Of a stretch of DNA of 64,000 bases, positions 24,632 through 36,512 are shown piece by piece. Below the pieces are notes generated by a model, which saw only the letters and a program-made list of their open reading frames with translations, made no database searches and had not been told where the DNA came from. How positions within the stretch are numbered: the stretch's first letter is position 1; the number at the start of each line of letters is the position of its first letter. The DNA lies in contig NC_088933.1 of assembly GCF_038396675.1 (NCBI RefSeq), positions 35,760,001 to 35,824,000 of the forward strand. The letters are read 5' to 3'. This DNA comes from Hydra vulgaris (lineage: Eukaryota; Cnidaria; Hydrozoa; Anthoathecata; Hydridae). Both the position numbers and the translations under genes were made by a program.

Positions 24632-25001
24632 TCATTGACATGCTTAAATCCTGATATGTTGACATTACAATTACACGTTTACAATTTGACATTCAGACAT
24701 AGACTATTAAATTTATGGCATTACAATATATTACTATTTTTTACTTTAAACCTATTGATTTAAATGTTAGTAAATTTTTTTAAAAAGGATTTAAAACCTT
24801 TAAGTTATATTTAATAACATTTATTATTATTATCGTTTGTGTTTAGGTGCAGTTAAAAGAAATGCATTGACAGCTAATGCAACCCAAAAAGAGATAGAGG
24901 TCGAGTTGCGCAAATGGTCGAGGTCAAGAGATCGAGGTCAAGACAGGCGGAAAAAAAAATCTTTATCAGATAATGCTGATTTGTTGTTATCAGAAATATA
25001 G
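23821..25001 (+). pseudogene. DUF4806 gene A, 3' exons with the conserved domain
   Basis: Three exons with correct borders and compatible phases. 23821-23931 (acceptor CTCAG, donor GTGATT) encodes HLPISSIKDMDDLEEQLKDQ. 24210-24369 (donor GTAAGT) encodes SNIGGSSLDDAIKRMMKFVL and ISFSKQEIFEVV. 24847-25001 (acceptor TTTAG) encodes AVKRNALTANATQKEIEVEL, a basic RRKKK tail and a TAG stop. This is the DUF4806 signature: LP..s...l...E..L, GG.s...A..R.....LS, a G.KGK..F block and AV..n...A...EIE..L..W. One in-frame TAG lies within exon 2, at the usual G.KGK position. The 5' exons are at 10178-11704. Confidence 0.8.
24481..24626. repeat. (TA)n/(TATG) microsatellite in the last DUF4806 A intron
   Basis: TA repeats with a TATG start, lying between exons 24210-24369 and 24847-25001. 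Confidence 0.9.
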
Positions 25002-25737
25002 TTAAACTTAAAAAATATTCGGCTATTAAACAAAATATATAAGACTTACTATCGTTCTAGGAGATTTGAGGATTGCCGTACTGTGATACTCGTGCGTGCG
25101 TTCAGACAAGTCGTGATTTGATCAGTATAGACAATTAAGCTTAAAAACAGTTTTATTACTATATCCCGCGATCAACCCTTCTAAAAACGTACTCATGCGG
25201 TTCCCGAAATTCACAATGATGGTACTAGTTTCAGCTGTGAGTGTTATGAATACTCAGTGACGTGCCTAGAGCCCTCCACACCTCCTGGTCGGAGGATAGG
25301 GTGAGCATGAATTTAAGAGGGACCCTTCTATGCAATATGCAATAAAAATTTTAGAGATGATAAAACTAAAATTATGATATAAGTGATTTTGTTTATTTAT
25401 AATGTTAAAACCTCGTATTAACGTTTGCTAATTTTTTAAATTCGCTTAACCTAACCAAAATGATTCAACTGATTGAGTTTAAAGGACGTTTTTTTTTAGT
25501 TAAACCTTCGTTTAGAACGTTTTAGTTTTAGTTTAGTTTGCGCTAAAACTAATGAAAAAGATGCTATAATATTGCTAAGTTAATCTACGCTTAACTTTAG
25601 TTAAACTTTCGTTTTCAAAACATTAAATTATTACTTGACTCGCATTTTTCAAACACTAGTTTTACACGTTTCTATTATTTGTACTTAGTAGCAATGAAGC
25701 ATTCCAGTTGTCTACATTAAAACGCTTATAACGGGTA

Positions 25738-27018
25738 ACAACTAAAAATCCGGACTAAAAGAAACTGCGCGCAAGTCATATTCAGTTGTTTAACTTTGCC
25801 ACCTCGTCAAGTAGTGCATGATTCAAGTAATAATTTTACATAGTTTTTGTTTGACAATTGTCAATTTAGTTGTCATAAAATGTCGTCTGGAGAGAGGCTT
25901 TTTCGAGAACGTGTTGTACATTTTTATGAACGCCATAAAAGTGTTGGCAAAATGTTTACTGTAGAACATTTTTTGAAAGAAGGTATATCGAAAAGTACAA
26001 TTTACGATATTTTAAAACGCGGTACTGTTAAAAAAAAGCAAGGATCCGGACAAAAGCCCACAATAATGACCAAGAAAAATTTGAAGAAAATAAAAACTCG
26101 ATTTAACGACAAAGATGGCATTAGCCAACGCGATGCTGCTAGAATATTTGAGTGTTTCCAGCAATATATCAGTAGGGCACTCAAAAAGCCTCAAGTTAAA
26201 CCAAAGAAAAAGCAGAAATCGCCATCCTACACCGAAAGTAAAATTACTAAAGTAAAAAAAAATTATCGTTATCTGGTGAGACATTTTGGTAACAAAAATT
26301 TCATTTTGGATGATGAAAGTTATTTTACTTTAAGTGAGCCCCAAATGCCTGGTAACAAAATTTATTACACAGACGACTCTTTTATTACACCACCTGATGT
26401 TAAATACAAAATGCGAAGCAAATTTGAGAAGAAAGTAATGTTACATATTGTTGTCTCCGACAGAGGAATTTCAGAGCCATTTTTCAAGGAAAGTGGTCTA
26501 GCTGTCAACCAAGAAGTTTACAAAAACCAATGCTTAAGTAAAATTTTAATCCCATTTTTTAATAAATATCATTCAGATGATAATTACATTTTGGCCCAGT
26601 AAAGCATCGTCACACTATACGAAAAGTGTTACTGAGTTGCTCTAAAGCGAAAATATTCCTTTTGTACCTAAGAATGTTAACCCCACCAATCTTAATCAAT
26701 GCAGAAAAATTGAAGATTTTTTTGGAGAACTAAGTTTTTTAGTGCTCAAGGGTGGTTGGAAAGCTGGAAATATTTCACAACTCAAGCGTAGAATTAAAAA
26801 ATCCTTGAAAAAAACGGACACAACTGGTGTACAAACAGCTTGCGCGAACATTAAAACAAAGTTGCGCAGAGTAGCGAATAAAGGACCCTTTGAGGAAAAC
26901 CATTAATTTAATTGTATATTTTAAGTTGTCATCAATTATATATCAACCATATAAAATTGCTATGAATAAATTATTTCATCAAAATAAACATTTCTTCTCA
27001 TTCCGGATTTTTAGTTGT
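25738..27018 (+). mobile_element. Tc1/mariner-superfamily element, 1,281 bp
   Basis: The terminal inverted repeats begin ACAACTAAAAATCCGGA at both ends. TA precedes the left end and CA follows the right end, so one copy of the TA target is probably mutated. It contains a single transposase pseudogene. The length is typical of the superfamily. Confidence 0.88.
25880..26906 (+). pseudogene. mariner-type transposase (DD37D-like), frameshifted
   Basis: ATG at 25880 (MSSGERLFRERVVHFYERHK). N-terminal HTH part, GISQRDAARIF, first catalytic block NFILDDESYFTL, then VKYKMRSKFEKKVMLHIVVS and SGLAVNQEVYKNQCLSKIL. The frame breaks near 26591 and resumes as FWPSKASSHYTKSVTELL, stop, NIPFVPKNVNPTNLNQC, RKIEDFFGEL, ending at 26906. 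In relatives the second block reads WPDxAS.HY; here Ser stands where the second catalytic Asp belongs. With a frameshift, a TAA and this substitution, the copy is dead. Confidence 0.85.
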
Positions 27019-27409
27019 CATCTGTTAAGTAAGCAGAAATTTATTTTTTATAGAGTTTATAGATAATATGAATTTCATTATGTACTACACATTTTTTTTC
27101 AATAATACAAAAGTTAATTTAAAAATTAATTTTTTTAATGTACAAAATCATTTATTGCAAAAAAAAATGCGGTATATAACTAAATTAATTAAAATAATCT
27201 GGTCTTAACATTGTGTAAAGTATTTAAAAATACTTGTGCATAATGTGCATGTGCATGCAAAGTGCATATAAAGAAAATCTTTTTTTTTCTTTATAACCCA
27301 AACCTAATCTAAAATACTACAAAGTTTTTATAGATTGTATACATTTAAAATATTTTATTAGTTTAATAACATGAATGCAAATCATGTAAATTTCCTTTTC
27401 ATTTTAGAT

Positions 27410-28460
27410 GAACAAAAAAAGTCAAGTGCAACTAAACGGAAAGAAGCAGCAGCAACTAAAGATGCAATTAGCAAACTTTCCCAACTTACATCATTCTTTA
27501 CACCTATTCAAAGTGGTTGCACCAGGCAATGGAAAAAATTGCTCTAATGAAGTGGTCATTAATGAACTGTTAGATATTGCCAATAATCAACCTAACACAG
27601 CAATAAAAGTGTACACTCTATGATTGCCACCATTTACTTCTATCATATATTTGTATAATATATTTTACATATATTTCAGACTGGGCATTTTTTTGTCTAT
27701 TGTTATCTCATATGACATTTTATTCCAAGTTAATAAAACAAGCAAGATGATCCAATCCTTTGGTATCTCCCTAGATGTCATCGAAAATGAAATCAGAGCA
27801 ACTGAGACATTTTTAGTGAAGTATCGAGAATATAGATTCTCACGTGGTGAGACCGCAGCCCGTGAAATTGCAGAAGAACTGAATATTCAAAGAATTTTTT
27901 CATCAATTTGCACCAGCAGGAAAAAAGTTTGAAAGATTTATGAAGGAGAAGACAAAAGCGGTAGTGAAACGCTCCAATCACAGTTCAAAACTGACTTTTT
28001 CTTTGTGCTTGTGGACCAAGCTTTACAGCATGTAAGGGAGCATTTCCAACAAACACATGTGGCTGCTATATTTCATTTCTGTTCTATCAGAAAAATCTTT
28101 TTCAAGCAAACAAAGACAACACCCTTTCGCTGAAGTGCCAGAATTTTCACAATAAGATGGGTGATGTAGATCCATTTGAAATGGAGATGGAGTTGAAGCG
28201 ATTTATTCATCTAGTTTCGGAAAACGACGAAAAGCTCAAAACTGCAATACATTTTCTGAATTATGTCAACTGCAAATGTCTCCAGGAGGTGCATCCGAAT
28301 GTCGCTATCGCACTCCGTGTTTTATTGACTTGTCCTGTGACAGCAACGACTGCTGAAAGAAACCTCAGTTAATTTAAACCTATCAAAAATTTCAATCGCT
28401 TAACAATTATGCAAGACCGGCTGTTATCTATAGCCATGCTCTCAATAGAAAGTTGCTGTG
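27410..28460 (+). pseudogene. hAT-type protein, ZMYM1-like, internally deleted
   Basis: Fragments in order: SSATKRKEAAATKDAISKLS and QLTSFFTP (27410 on), the usual N-terminal leader before a TTF-type zinc finger; SYDILFQVNKTSKMIQSFGI with TETFLVKYREYRF and AREIAEELNI (27690-27900); and a C-terminal hATC block, HPNVAIALRVLLTCPVTATT then AERNLS (28285-28372). In the last, a TAA replaces the Lys codon normally following FS. The zinc finger and most of the catalytic core are missing. It matches the ZMYM1/hAT-like repeat proteins common in invertebrates. Confidence 0.65.
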
Positions 28461-28559
28461 CCCAGACGATAAACTGTGACTAACTATTGAGGTCTTTACA
28501 GACTCAAAAGTTCGTCGAAAATATTTGGTTGAATCTCATTGAATTACAGTTCAAGTTAT

Positions 28560-30150
28560 TGGCATTGGTGTAATACAAAACTGCTTCTTTTTGATTCAGC
28601 TTTATAAATATAGTTTTGTAGCAGGCAGTTAAAAAAAATCGACTTTCTATATCATCTGATCATGCATGTGGAATGAGTAATGCCAACATGTTCTGTCTTT
28701 AATCTCAACTTTTCAGTACATAGAGTGGGGCCCAAAAACAACTTTTTTTTTTGAGGAGGGGGTGGTGGATGGTGGAGGTGAGACCCACTAGCAGTCTTGC
28801 ACGGCATTGTGGATGCTCTTGTATTATTGAAGATAAGCATTAAAGAGTTCTTTCCACCCACTTTGCAAAAAAAGTTTAACATAATAGAAAAACTTCAATT
28901 ATGCGTGACACTGGATATACCTTTTGTGCTGTTAGTTGTTATTGAACTGAAGAAACTTCTTTTGCAATTTTGGTTTTAACTTCTATAATTCATAGCCCAT
29001 ATGATTAATTTATCACAACTCCTTGACGTGGGAACGAAAGTTATAAAAGCCATGAAAAAAAATATTCACAGATTTGACGAATCTAGTTAAAAGTGGATTC
29101 TTAGTGTTTAGTAAAAATGGTAGTAAAAATGTGGTAGTAAAAATGAACACTTTGATGTGATCTTATTTTTACTCTCAGAACTTAGTTTTATTAAGGGAGT
29201 TATTGATAAATGCTCTAGTAATCAAACACATGGTTGCAATCATTGCATGTTGCCAACTTTCAGACTGGAACTCCATGAATATAAATATTGGTTCTAATCA
29301 ATCGATTACTGATATACAAAACCTAGAGAACATGCAAGAGTTGAACTTGGATCTCAGCCAACCAAAGATTCAGCACAATATAAGAACTTTAAAGCTTCTA
29401 ATTATAGACAACAGGTAAGTTATTGTTTGATTTTTTTTAACTTTTTTAACTGAGGCATTTTTAAAGTTTGAAAAACTAAAAAAAAAGTGCTAAAATACTT
29501 TTTATTTCAGGGAACAGTGTTAATTTAAGGATTGATTATTAACTTTATGCCACCATGTGACTTGCATTTGATTTTGACACACCATACATATCTTTGAAAA
29601 TTCTTGTATGATGTATGATTCCGGAAGAAAGCCTTTTGACAGGATTGAGAAAGACTAGCTGTTCTTATTTTGCATTTTAACTGGAATATTATTTTTTAAA
29701 AGTAAGTATATCAATTCTTGATTTGTGTGTAATATATAGTTTTTTTTATTTATCAATTGTTTTACCAAAGTTGGATTATTTATTTAATTTAAGAACTAAT
29801 TTTTAAATATTGGAATTGGAAAATATTATATATATTGGAAAATAGTCTGTAAATTGGGAGATCTGTTTCAAAAAAAAATTGTTTTAGAATTTCTTTTATC
29901 TTTCATTATATAAATCCAATATGCATTTTGTTTTTCGCTTTTTTTTATTTTAATTTTCCGCAATAGGATACTTATACTTTTTACTTCTAATAAGAATAAA
30001 TATAAACATCGTGTTTACGATCAAATCACTCATAGACAGTTGATAATGATATTTCTCAAAATTAAAGTAGTAATAGTAATATATTTGGGCTATGACCGAT
30101 AATTCGGTGAGTGTACCAAGTACATATAGACAGCTATATCATTATTCAGC
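28560..30150. other. No recognised gene
   Basis: AT-rich DNA with a G-rich patch at 28750-28785. A short frame at 29203-29418 ends beside a GTAAGT donor (after CAACAG) and could be an exon, but it has no recognisable motif. Confidence 0.4.
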
Positions 30151-30159
30151 ATATTCAAA

Positions 30160-30285
30160 TTATTTAAAATCCATGTCAAGTTTAGCTTTAAAAGAATTCA
30201 CAGAAATAGAATTAACGACATCATTAGATAGTTGATTCCAGCAAAAAGATGCTTTATTTGTTAAAAAAATTAAGTGTTTATATTT
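30160..30285 (-). pseudogene. LINE (CR1/L2-type) ORF2 C-terminal tail
   Basis: Reading from 30285 down to the stop at 30160: FLTNKASFCWNQLSNDVVNS followed by ISVNSFKAKLD. The pattern F..R....WN.LP..VV...S...FK..LD is the common C-terminal tail of CR1/L2/Rex-type non-LTR retrotransposons. The remainder of the reverse transcriptase is absent or unreadable, so this is a 5'-truncated copy. Confidence 0.65.
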
Positions 30286-30984
30286 TTGTTCCAAATCTCA
30301 TTTTAAATCAAAATGAGATTTGCAAGCTAAAAAGTTAGATTAAAATATATATTTTATAAAATGGAATAAATTAAGGATAGATTTTATTCTTAAACCTTAG
30401 CACAATATTGCGCAACTTAGAATGTGTTTAATTTGCGGAATATATTGAACAAATATTTCTAATTTCGGAAACTAATGTTTCACTTCTAACCATAGATCGA
30501 CGTGTAATAATGAACTTTCAGAACTTATTTTTTCTCTAAAACAAAGAAGATATAGTTGATAAATAATTTTAAAGTTTATCATTAAAATTAACTTTGATGA
30601 CAAACAAGCAAATAAATGTTTGGTATAAATTGAAAATATTAACGCTAACAGTGACTAAACTTAAAAAAAAAAGATTTTATTTTTTCACGGTACTGTGAAC
30701 AAATAAAATAATTTTAAAATTTTTAAAATTATGACAACAAAATGAAAATATTTAAAAGGTATTAGTAATATAAATTGAAGCATTGTTTAAACTTTCAAAA
30801 ATTGAGTTTTGGAATTGTTTATTTATCTGTGGAAAAGCTTTTAGGTAGTGTACTAGTCTACTAAAAAAGAAATTCTTCCTGCTCTTCATCTTTGGTTATA
30901 GACTTTGTATGGTCTCGAATTAGTTTGGCAGCTCGTTCTAATGTATCATTTACAAATTTCAACGATTTATATGCTCAAACATGC

Positions 30985-32045
30985 GTTGAAAATTTGTTTT
31001 GATTCATTATCGAATTATCATAATAAAATTATGCTTCATTCTATTGTTAAAAATAATTATTTGGTAGTTGAATTTATTGAACTCACCGCTTTTCAAATTT
31101 ACTTTAAGCCAATAGAATTTATTTAGGTATATAAATGCAATTTATTTATATCTTAATTTGATTTTATATCTTTAATGTTTATAGTTTGACACCTTGAAGC
31201 ATTTTATATTTTGCTTTTTAAGTAAAATATTTTATATCTATTGTGATGTCTTTTAAATTAAACTAAAGTTTACTAAAAGCCAACATGAAATAACCTCATT
31301 AAGCAACACCAACAAGAACTGCTGCATTATGACAGCAACTGAAGTATGACAACAGGTAACCGAAAGCAGGTAAATTGTTTTCCAGTTATTTTTTTTTCTT
31401 TTATGTCTACTTATCTGTTACAATTTCTATTTTAAGTTTGTCATATGACGCATTAATGCAATATAAAAGATCAAACTTTACTAATTTTTTAAAATTTGTT
31501 ATACACATGTTTGATTGTAAATTAAATTTTTTTTGTTTGAAAGTATTTGTACTCAATTGCTTAGTTACTTATAATAAACTTAGTTATTTTTAACAAATTT
31601 ATTTAGTTGTGCGCATTTAACGTTTTTAAGATAACAATTGTCTTTTAAAAAAAAAAATGAACCAAGGGGATACCAAAAAATTATTAACTCCTGTATAATA
31701 TAAGTTAACTTCATAATAATCCTAATAATTAATATAATACAAGAATTTAGTTGATACTTTTGTCAATTCAAAGCCTAAAGTGTTATTATTTTGTGTCAGT
31801 AACTAAAAACGTATATGACCTATGTCGGTTGTAAATTACTCAAATCATGTTAAATAATAATTGTTAAATTATTTTATCTCCTCACACTTTTTATGTTAAT
31901 TATACAGATGGATTCATACTTTTAATTTGAAGGCGTTTTTTTAAAAGGGTATTAGTTAAGGTTTCGCAACTTTAAATTGTGAAAAACAGCCACTATAAAT
32001 TAATTATGTAACAGAACGACTATAACCCGTATTACGGGTTACTTT
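30985..32045 (+). repeat. Unknown ~1.06-kb repeat, copy 1
   Basis: It matches the reverse complement of 47865-49545 along its length. Shared landmarks are TTAAAAATAATTA, TATATAAATGCAATTTA, CATATGACGCATTAATGCAA, TTGGTATCCCC and an inner end ACCCGTATTACGGGTTA followed by CTTTCTG. Short open frames inside (31375-31593) are not preserved between copies. It borders a pogo pseudogene that is cut at this edge. Confidence 0.8.
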
Positions 32046-32049
32046 CTGA

Positions 32050-32886
32050 AAGTTATGTATTAATAAATTTCAAATATGGTACTAACACATTTGTGAAGTA
32101 CTCATAAAAGCATTCGACGGTCATTCAGCCGCTGTCGCTTTTACCGAGACCCTAACATAGTGGTGCAGCAACAACAATAGTTTTTGGCATTACTTGTACA
32201 ATATTAATGATGGTGCAAATCCACCATTTAGATTTACGCAAAATAGAGTTGTAAGGTTTTCTTTATTGCTGTTGCATTCTTCATAAACATTTCTTTTTCT
32301 AATGCCAATTACTTTTCCAGTTTTTGTTGCTAACTCAAAACCAGTTTCGTCTAAATTAAAAACACGAGGTGATCATAAAGGTATTGCGCATCATGGCCTA
32401 ATAATTCATAAATCTTGTTAAACCATATTCTTATCGATGCTTCAGTTACAAGACCTCTGGCTCTACTAATATGCTCTGCTCGTTTTTGCGATAATTCCTT
32501 ATGACGGCGCATAAATTTATAAAACCGGTTTTTAATTGAGATATCACCTTTAAATGGTGTTTTTATACCTCGCCTTTAAACTATTTTTAGTATTGTCTAA
32601 TTAATAACTTTTTAGTTATCGCAAAACCGATGTTAGCGCACTGCATTAACCAAGCAACCAATTTATTCTCTATTTCTTTTCCAAGATATGAGATAAAGTC
32701 AGAGTTTTGCTGTTTGGGTTGGCTTTTACCAGAAAATTTGTCGCGTAAGGTACTTTCAGGAATATTAAACTTTTTGCTGACACAAAAGTTTTTCACCTCT
32801 ATTTTAAGCTCTAAGTGCTGCATGCAGTTGTTCTTCTGAATACAAAAGCTTTTTTCAAATGTTTTTTTCTTTTTTGAACCTTGCAT
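32050..32886 (-). pseudogene. pogo/jerky-type transposase N-terminal half
   Basis: From 32886: a basic start MQGSKKKKTFEK, an HTH part (KKFNIPESTLRDKFSGKSQ), IENKLVAWLMQCANIGFAIT, then across frame changes NRFYKFMRRHKELSQKRAEH, SRARGLVTEASIRIWF, the first catalytic block LDETGFELATKTGKVIG, and a decayed GLGKSDSG.MTVECFYEYF. Sequence similarity stops at the edge of the unknown repeat (about 32045), so the second and third catalytic Asp regions are lost. Confidence 0.75.
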
Positions 32887-32889
32887 CTT

Positions 32890-34810
32890 TCAAATTGAAT
32901 TCATTTCACATAACAAATAAAGTATAAAAAACAAATCAAATAAATACTTCTTAGGGTTAAATTACCTTTGATTGGTAATTTAGTTTAACTTAAATGGCTT
33001 TTTAGAGGGAAAACTTCACAAAATAAAACACGTCCGAAAAAATATTTCCATAAAAGTGCTAACCAGGGCCTTCGAGAGCGCCCTAACCTTAGCACTTACC
33101 GTTTAACGTCGGTATTAAAATTTAAAACTTTTAAAAATTTAAAAAGTTTTGACTTTTAAAAGTTTTGTGAACGCAACAGTATTTGTTTCTGATATAGCAC
33201 ATTGCATTTTTGCGTAACTATTAATTCTCTGGATCCAGAAACGGTTCCTTTATCAAAACTGACATGAATCAAAACGTTAGTTTTAAAACTATTAAAAAAT
33301 CAATAAACAAAACTTTCAAGAAAAGTAAATAAGGCGCTTAAAATCAAACATTTTGAGCTTTTATGACCACCCAAACATTAATGACATAGTTGTAGCTCAC
33401 TCTTTTCGTCAAAATCTTCTTTAATCAATATAATCAAATATCAATAACGCGATCCTGGCCAATGGTCAAACGGAGAGAGTGTTTTCAAAACTTTTTATTT
33501 ACTTAACGATCGTTCACCCTCAGCAACTGATTTAGTTATTGTGTTGAAAATCTGGATAATGAAACAAATGTATAAAAAAAGGCGTTCAAACTTCATCTTA
33601 AAGATTAGATTGAATAGCTGCATTGGATTTCCTTCCTTGAAAATTGTTTTGCGGGCATTGTTAAAACAACGAACTTATTCAATAAGAATCTTTTTGTTCA
33701 CATCTCTCAGATAAAACCGTGCAAGTTCTTGTACTTCATTTTTAAACAGAAAGATAATCATTATCCAACCAGACGAATAAATACATATTGCCATCCTTCT
33801 CGTCTCAAATCCTGAATCAATCTGCTGGATCATCTAAATTAACAATAAAAACGTTCCCTTTAAGTTCATTTGCTTGGCTTAAGTGGAAATGGATGGTGTT
33901 TGATACCATTCATAACTTAGTGAGCACGGGACCTAAAAAAGATGTTTCTTGAACGTTTTCTAGTCGTTTAAAATGTTTAAAAGACATTTAAAACGTTTAA
34001 AGACGTATAATAGATGTCTTTTTTACGCTCATTACACACAGGTATTAAGTAAAATAGTGTTTTTACAGCAAACATAGAACAGTGAAACTAAGTAAGCTAT
34101 CATATCAAATCCTATTCAGACGGTCTCCCTTTGGTCCGCAAAACGACGAAGTTAAAAATTTTGCGACTGAGTTATTGAGTAAATGTTAAGTTATTTAATA
34201 AGGATTTTTTCAATAAAAATTTGAACTTGATCCTGGAAATAAACTCTATTTAATGGTAAAAAATGTAAACCTGCGTTAAATAAAACAAAAAAAAACAAAA
34301 TTTTTCGTTTTATAAATTACTTAAAAGTTTTAATAAAACGTTTTGTAAAGATCAAATCTGAATTAAATTAAATGTTATACGCAAATTAATACAATAAGCT
34401 CAACAACTACATCAACTTTAAATATAATAACCACAATCACAATCTTAAACCAGTATCTTTTAATGCTTAAGCAATACCATCGAAGCAGATATATACGTAT
34501 CACATCAATAACAAAAATTCTCTACCCATCAAAACTAAAAAACTTAATATTAAACAAATAAGGAGAATTTCTTTATTAAACAAGTAAAAAATTTTATCAT
34601 AAGTATACCAAAGGAAAGTTAAAAATCAGTAAAATATAAATTATAGTCGACGTAACCAAAAAATACTTAATTGTTTAAACACACTCACACATATATAACT
34701 AGGCTTAAAAACAATAAGTTAATAAGTCATAAAATTATTAAGTCTTTAAATCACGTTTGTTTCTCATGACAGATCATAGGTAAACCAACATGATAGAGCT
34801 TCTGGACACC
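32890..34810. other. No recognised gene
   Basis: AT-rich noncoding DNA. A weak palindromic patch at 33955-34030 (AACGTTTT, GACATTTAAAACG, AGACGT) may be an old relative of the GACGTC arrays. Confidence 0.45.
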
Positions 34811-35086
34811 AGAACATCGAACAATGCTAAAAAGTGTTCCTAATTTTACATGTCTTAAAAACGAAACGAACTATACTACCACACCAAAAAGTTTAGAAGA
34901 CTGGAGTCATAGCATGCCATGACATGAGCAATCAGCTGACAGGTGACAGCACACAGGCAGAATTTCGTTGACAAGTGGCATTTGCAGCAGACAAAACAAG
35001 TGCAATTTTTTAGGTTTGTTTTATTTTCTTAGGTCTGGTCCGTGTCAACGTCACGGAAGTTTTTTATTAATTAAAGGAAAAATACA

Positions 35087-35210
35087 GAAGTTTCCAGAAG
35101 AATGCAGAAACTTCCAGAAGTTTCCAGAAAAAGCATCTGGAAGCATCCAGAAATATCCAGAAACAATCAGAAGCATCCAGAAGCTTCGAAAAGAAGCATC
35201 TAGAATCTTC
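35087..35210 (+). promoter_or_regulatory. Heat-shock-element cluster in Tc1 copy 1
   Basis: 35087-35099 reads GAA-gt-TTC-ca-GAA. 35107-35129 reads GAA-ac-TTC-ca-GAA-gt-TTC-ca-GAA, five inverted pentamers in perfect 5-bp register, the consensus bound by heat-shock factor trimers. Further GAA/TTC units lie at 35180-35210. The cluster sits 30-150 bp upstream of a TATA box. Copy 2 keeps only parts (TTCcaGAA near 37112, GAAgcTTC near 37170). Confidence 0.6.
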
Positions 35211-35239
35211 CAAAACAGGTTTACACAGGTTTATTTTAC

Positions 35240-35280
35240 TATATAAGATACATGTAAATCGACATGTAATTCAGTCAGTA
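35240..35280 (+). promoter_or_regulatory. TATA box and initiator of Tc1 copy 1
   Basis: TATATAAG at 35240-35247 is followed about 30 bp later by TCAGTCAGTA, a typical initiator sequence. Both are conserved in copy 2 (37230-37270). A leader intron is possible between the GTAAAT at about 35460 and the CTTCAAG just before the ATG at 35532. Confidence 0.5.
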
Positions 35281-35531
35281 TATGAAAGACAATCAGTCAA
35301 TATTATCAAGACAGTTTATCGAAGTGAGTTTTATCAAAGTGTTTTATCTAAGAACATCAACACAAGAAGTGAAATACAAAAAGTGTTTCATTACATCAAT
35401 ACAGTCCACATCCAACCAAAACGTTGTGTTCCACAGAGCATTATTGTATCGTCACAAGGTAAATGTAACAGGGTAAACCTTGAGAAGCGTGATTATTATT
35501 TTTTATTATTTTTATGACTTCAAGTGCAAAA

Positions 35532-36512
35532 ATGGCTTGCAACAGTCTTGGATTGGAACTAAGAAAAAAAATTACGTATTACGTAAGTGGAATGTCACAA
35601 AAAAGTATTTGTGATAAATATCGCGTGAAAAAATGGACCGTATCAAGACTATGTTCCAAATATCGTTCAACGGGGAAGTTGGCAGCAGGTAACAAAGGTG
35701 GAAGACCGCGTTCCACCACTTCTAGAGAGGATTCTATGATCGTCAGATCCGCCAACAAGGATCCTCGGATATCATCAATCGAGATACAAAAACAATTAGA
35801 GCTGCCTGTATCGGACCGAACAATCAAACGACGTGCTGTTGAAGCCAGATTGTTTTCTAGACGCCCTGCAAAGAAACTGCAAATTTCACTAAAAAACCAG
35901 AAGAAGAGACAACTTGCTACATCTCATATTGATTGGAATGTGCAGACATGGCGAGCTGTCCTGTTTAGTGATGAATCGAAGTTTAACATCATTAAGAGCG
36001 ATGGCATTTGCCGTGTACGTTGACCGGCCGAAAAACGCCTTGATTTACGTTACTGACATAAGACCGTAAAGCATGGTGTAGGCAATGTAATGGTCTTGGG
36101 GTGTTTTTCTGCTAACGGTCTAGGTCCAATACATCGAAACGATGAAACAATGGACCGTTTCATGTGTACAAATATCCAAAAAGATATTATGTTACCTCAT
36201 GCTTAATGGAATATGCCATCAAAATGGGTTTTTCAGCAAGACAACGATCCGAAACACACTGCAAAAGTAGTCAAGCAATAGTTTCAAGACATCCACCAAT
36301 CAATAATGGAAATGCTGCCTCAATCTCCGGATCTCAACCCTATCGAGAACCTGTGGGAGATTGTCAACCGCAGAATTAATCGTGAAGGTGTTCGTAATAA
36401 GGATCAACTGTATAAACAAATCCAAAAGGCCTGGGCAGCGATTCCACAAAGTTTCATTGATCACCTGACCAAATCTATGCCTCGAAGATGCAAGGCTGTG
36501 ATCGACAACTAA
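35532..36512 (+). pseudogene. Tc1 transposase (DD34E), copy 1, several nonsense codons
   Basis: ATG at 35532 (MACNSLGLELRKK) was chosen because copy 2 lacks the upstream ATG. Two HTH parts (SICDKYRVKKWTVSRLCSKY; GNKGGRPRSTTSREDSMI), the first catalytic block VLFSDESKFNII, HKTVKHGVGNVMVLGCFSAN, second block KWVFQQDNDPKHTAKVV, third block [13 protein letters not shown], end MPRRCKAVIDN. Spacing of the last two acidic residues is 34 (DD34E). TGA at 36021, TGA at about 36053 and TAG in the VKQ-W codon are C-to-T or similar point changes; copy 2 has sense codons at all three. Confidence 0.9.

Noticed and set aside
33440..33560. NGERVFSKL-like translation, possibly a hAT C-terminus
   Set aside because: Only a few residues match, with no supporting hAT motifs around it.
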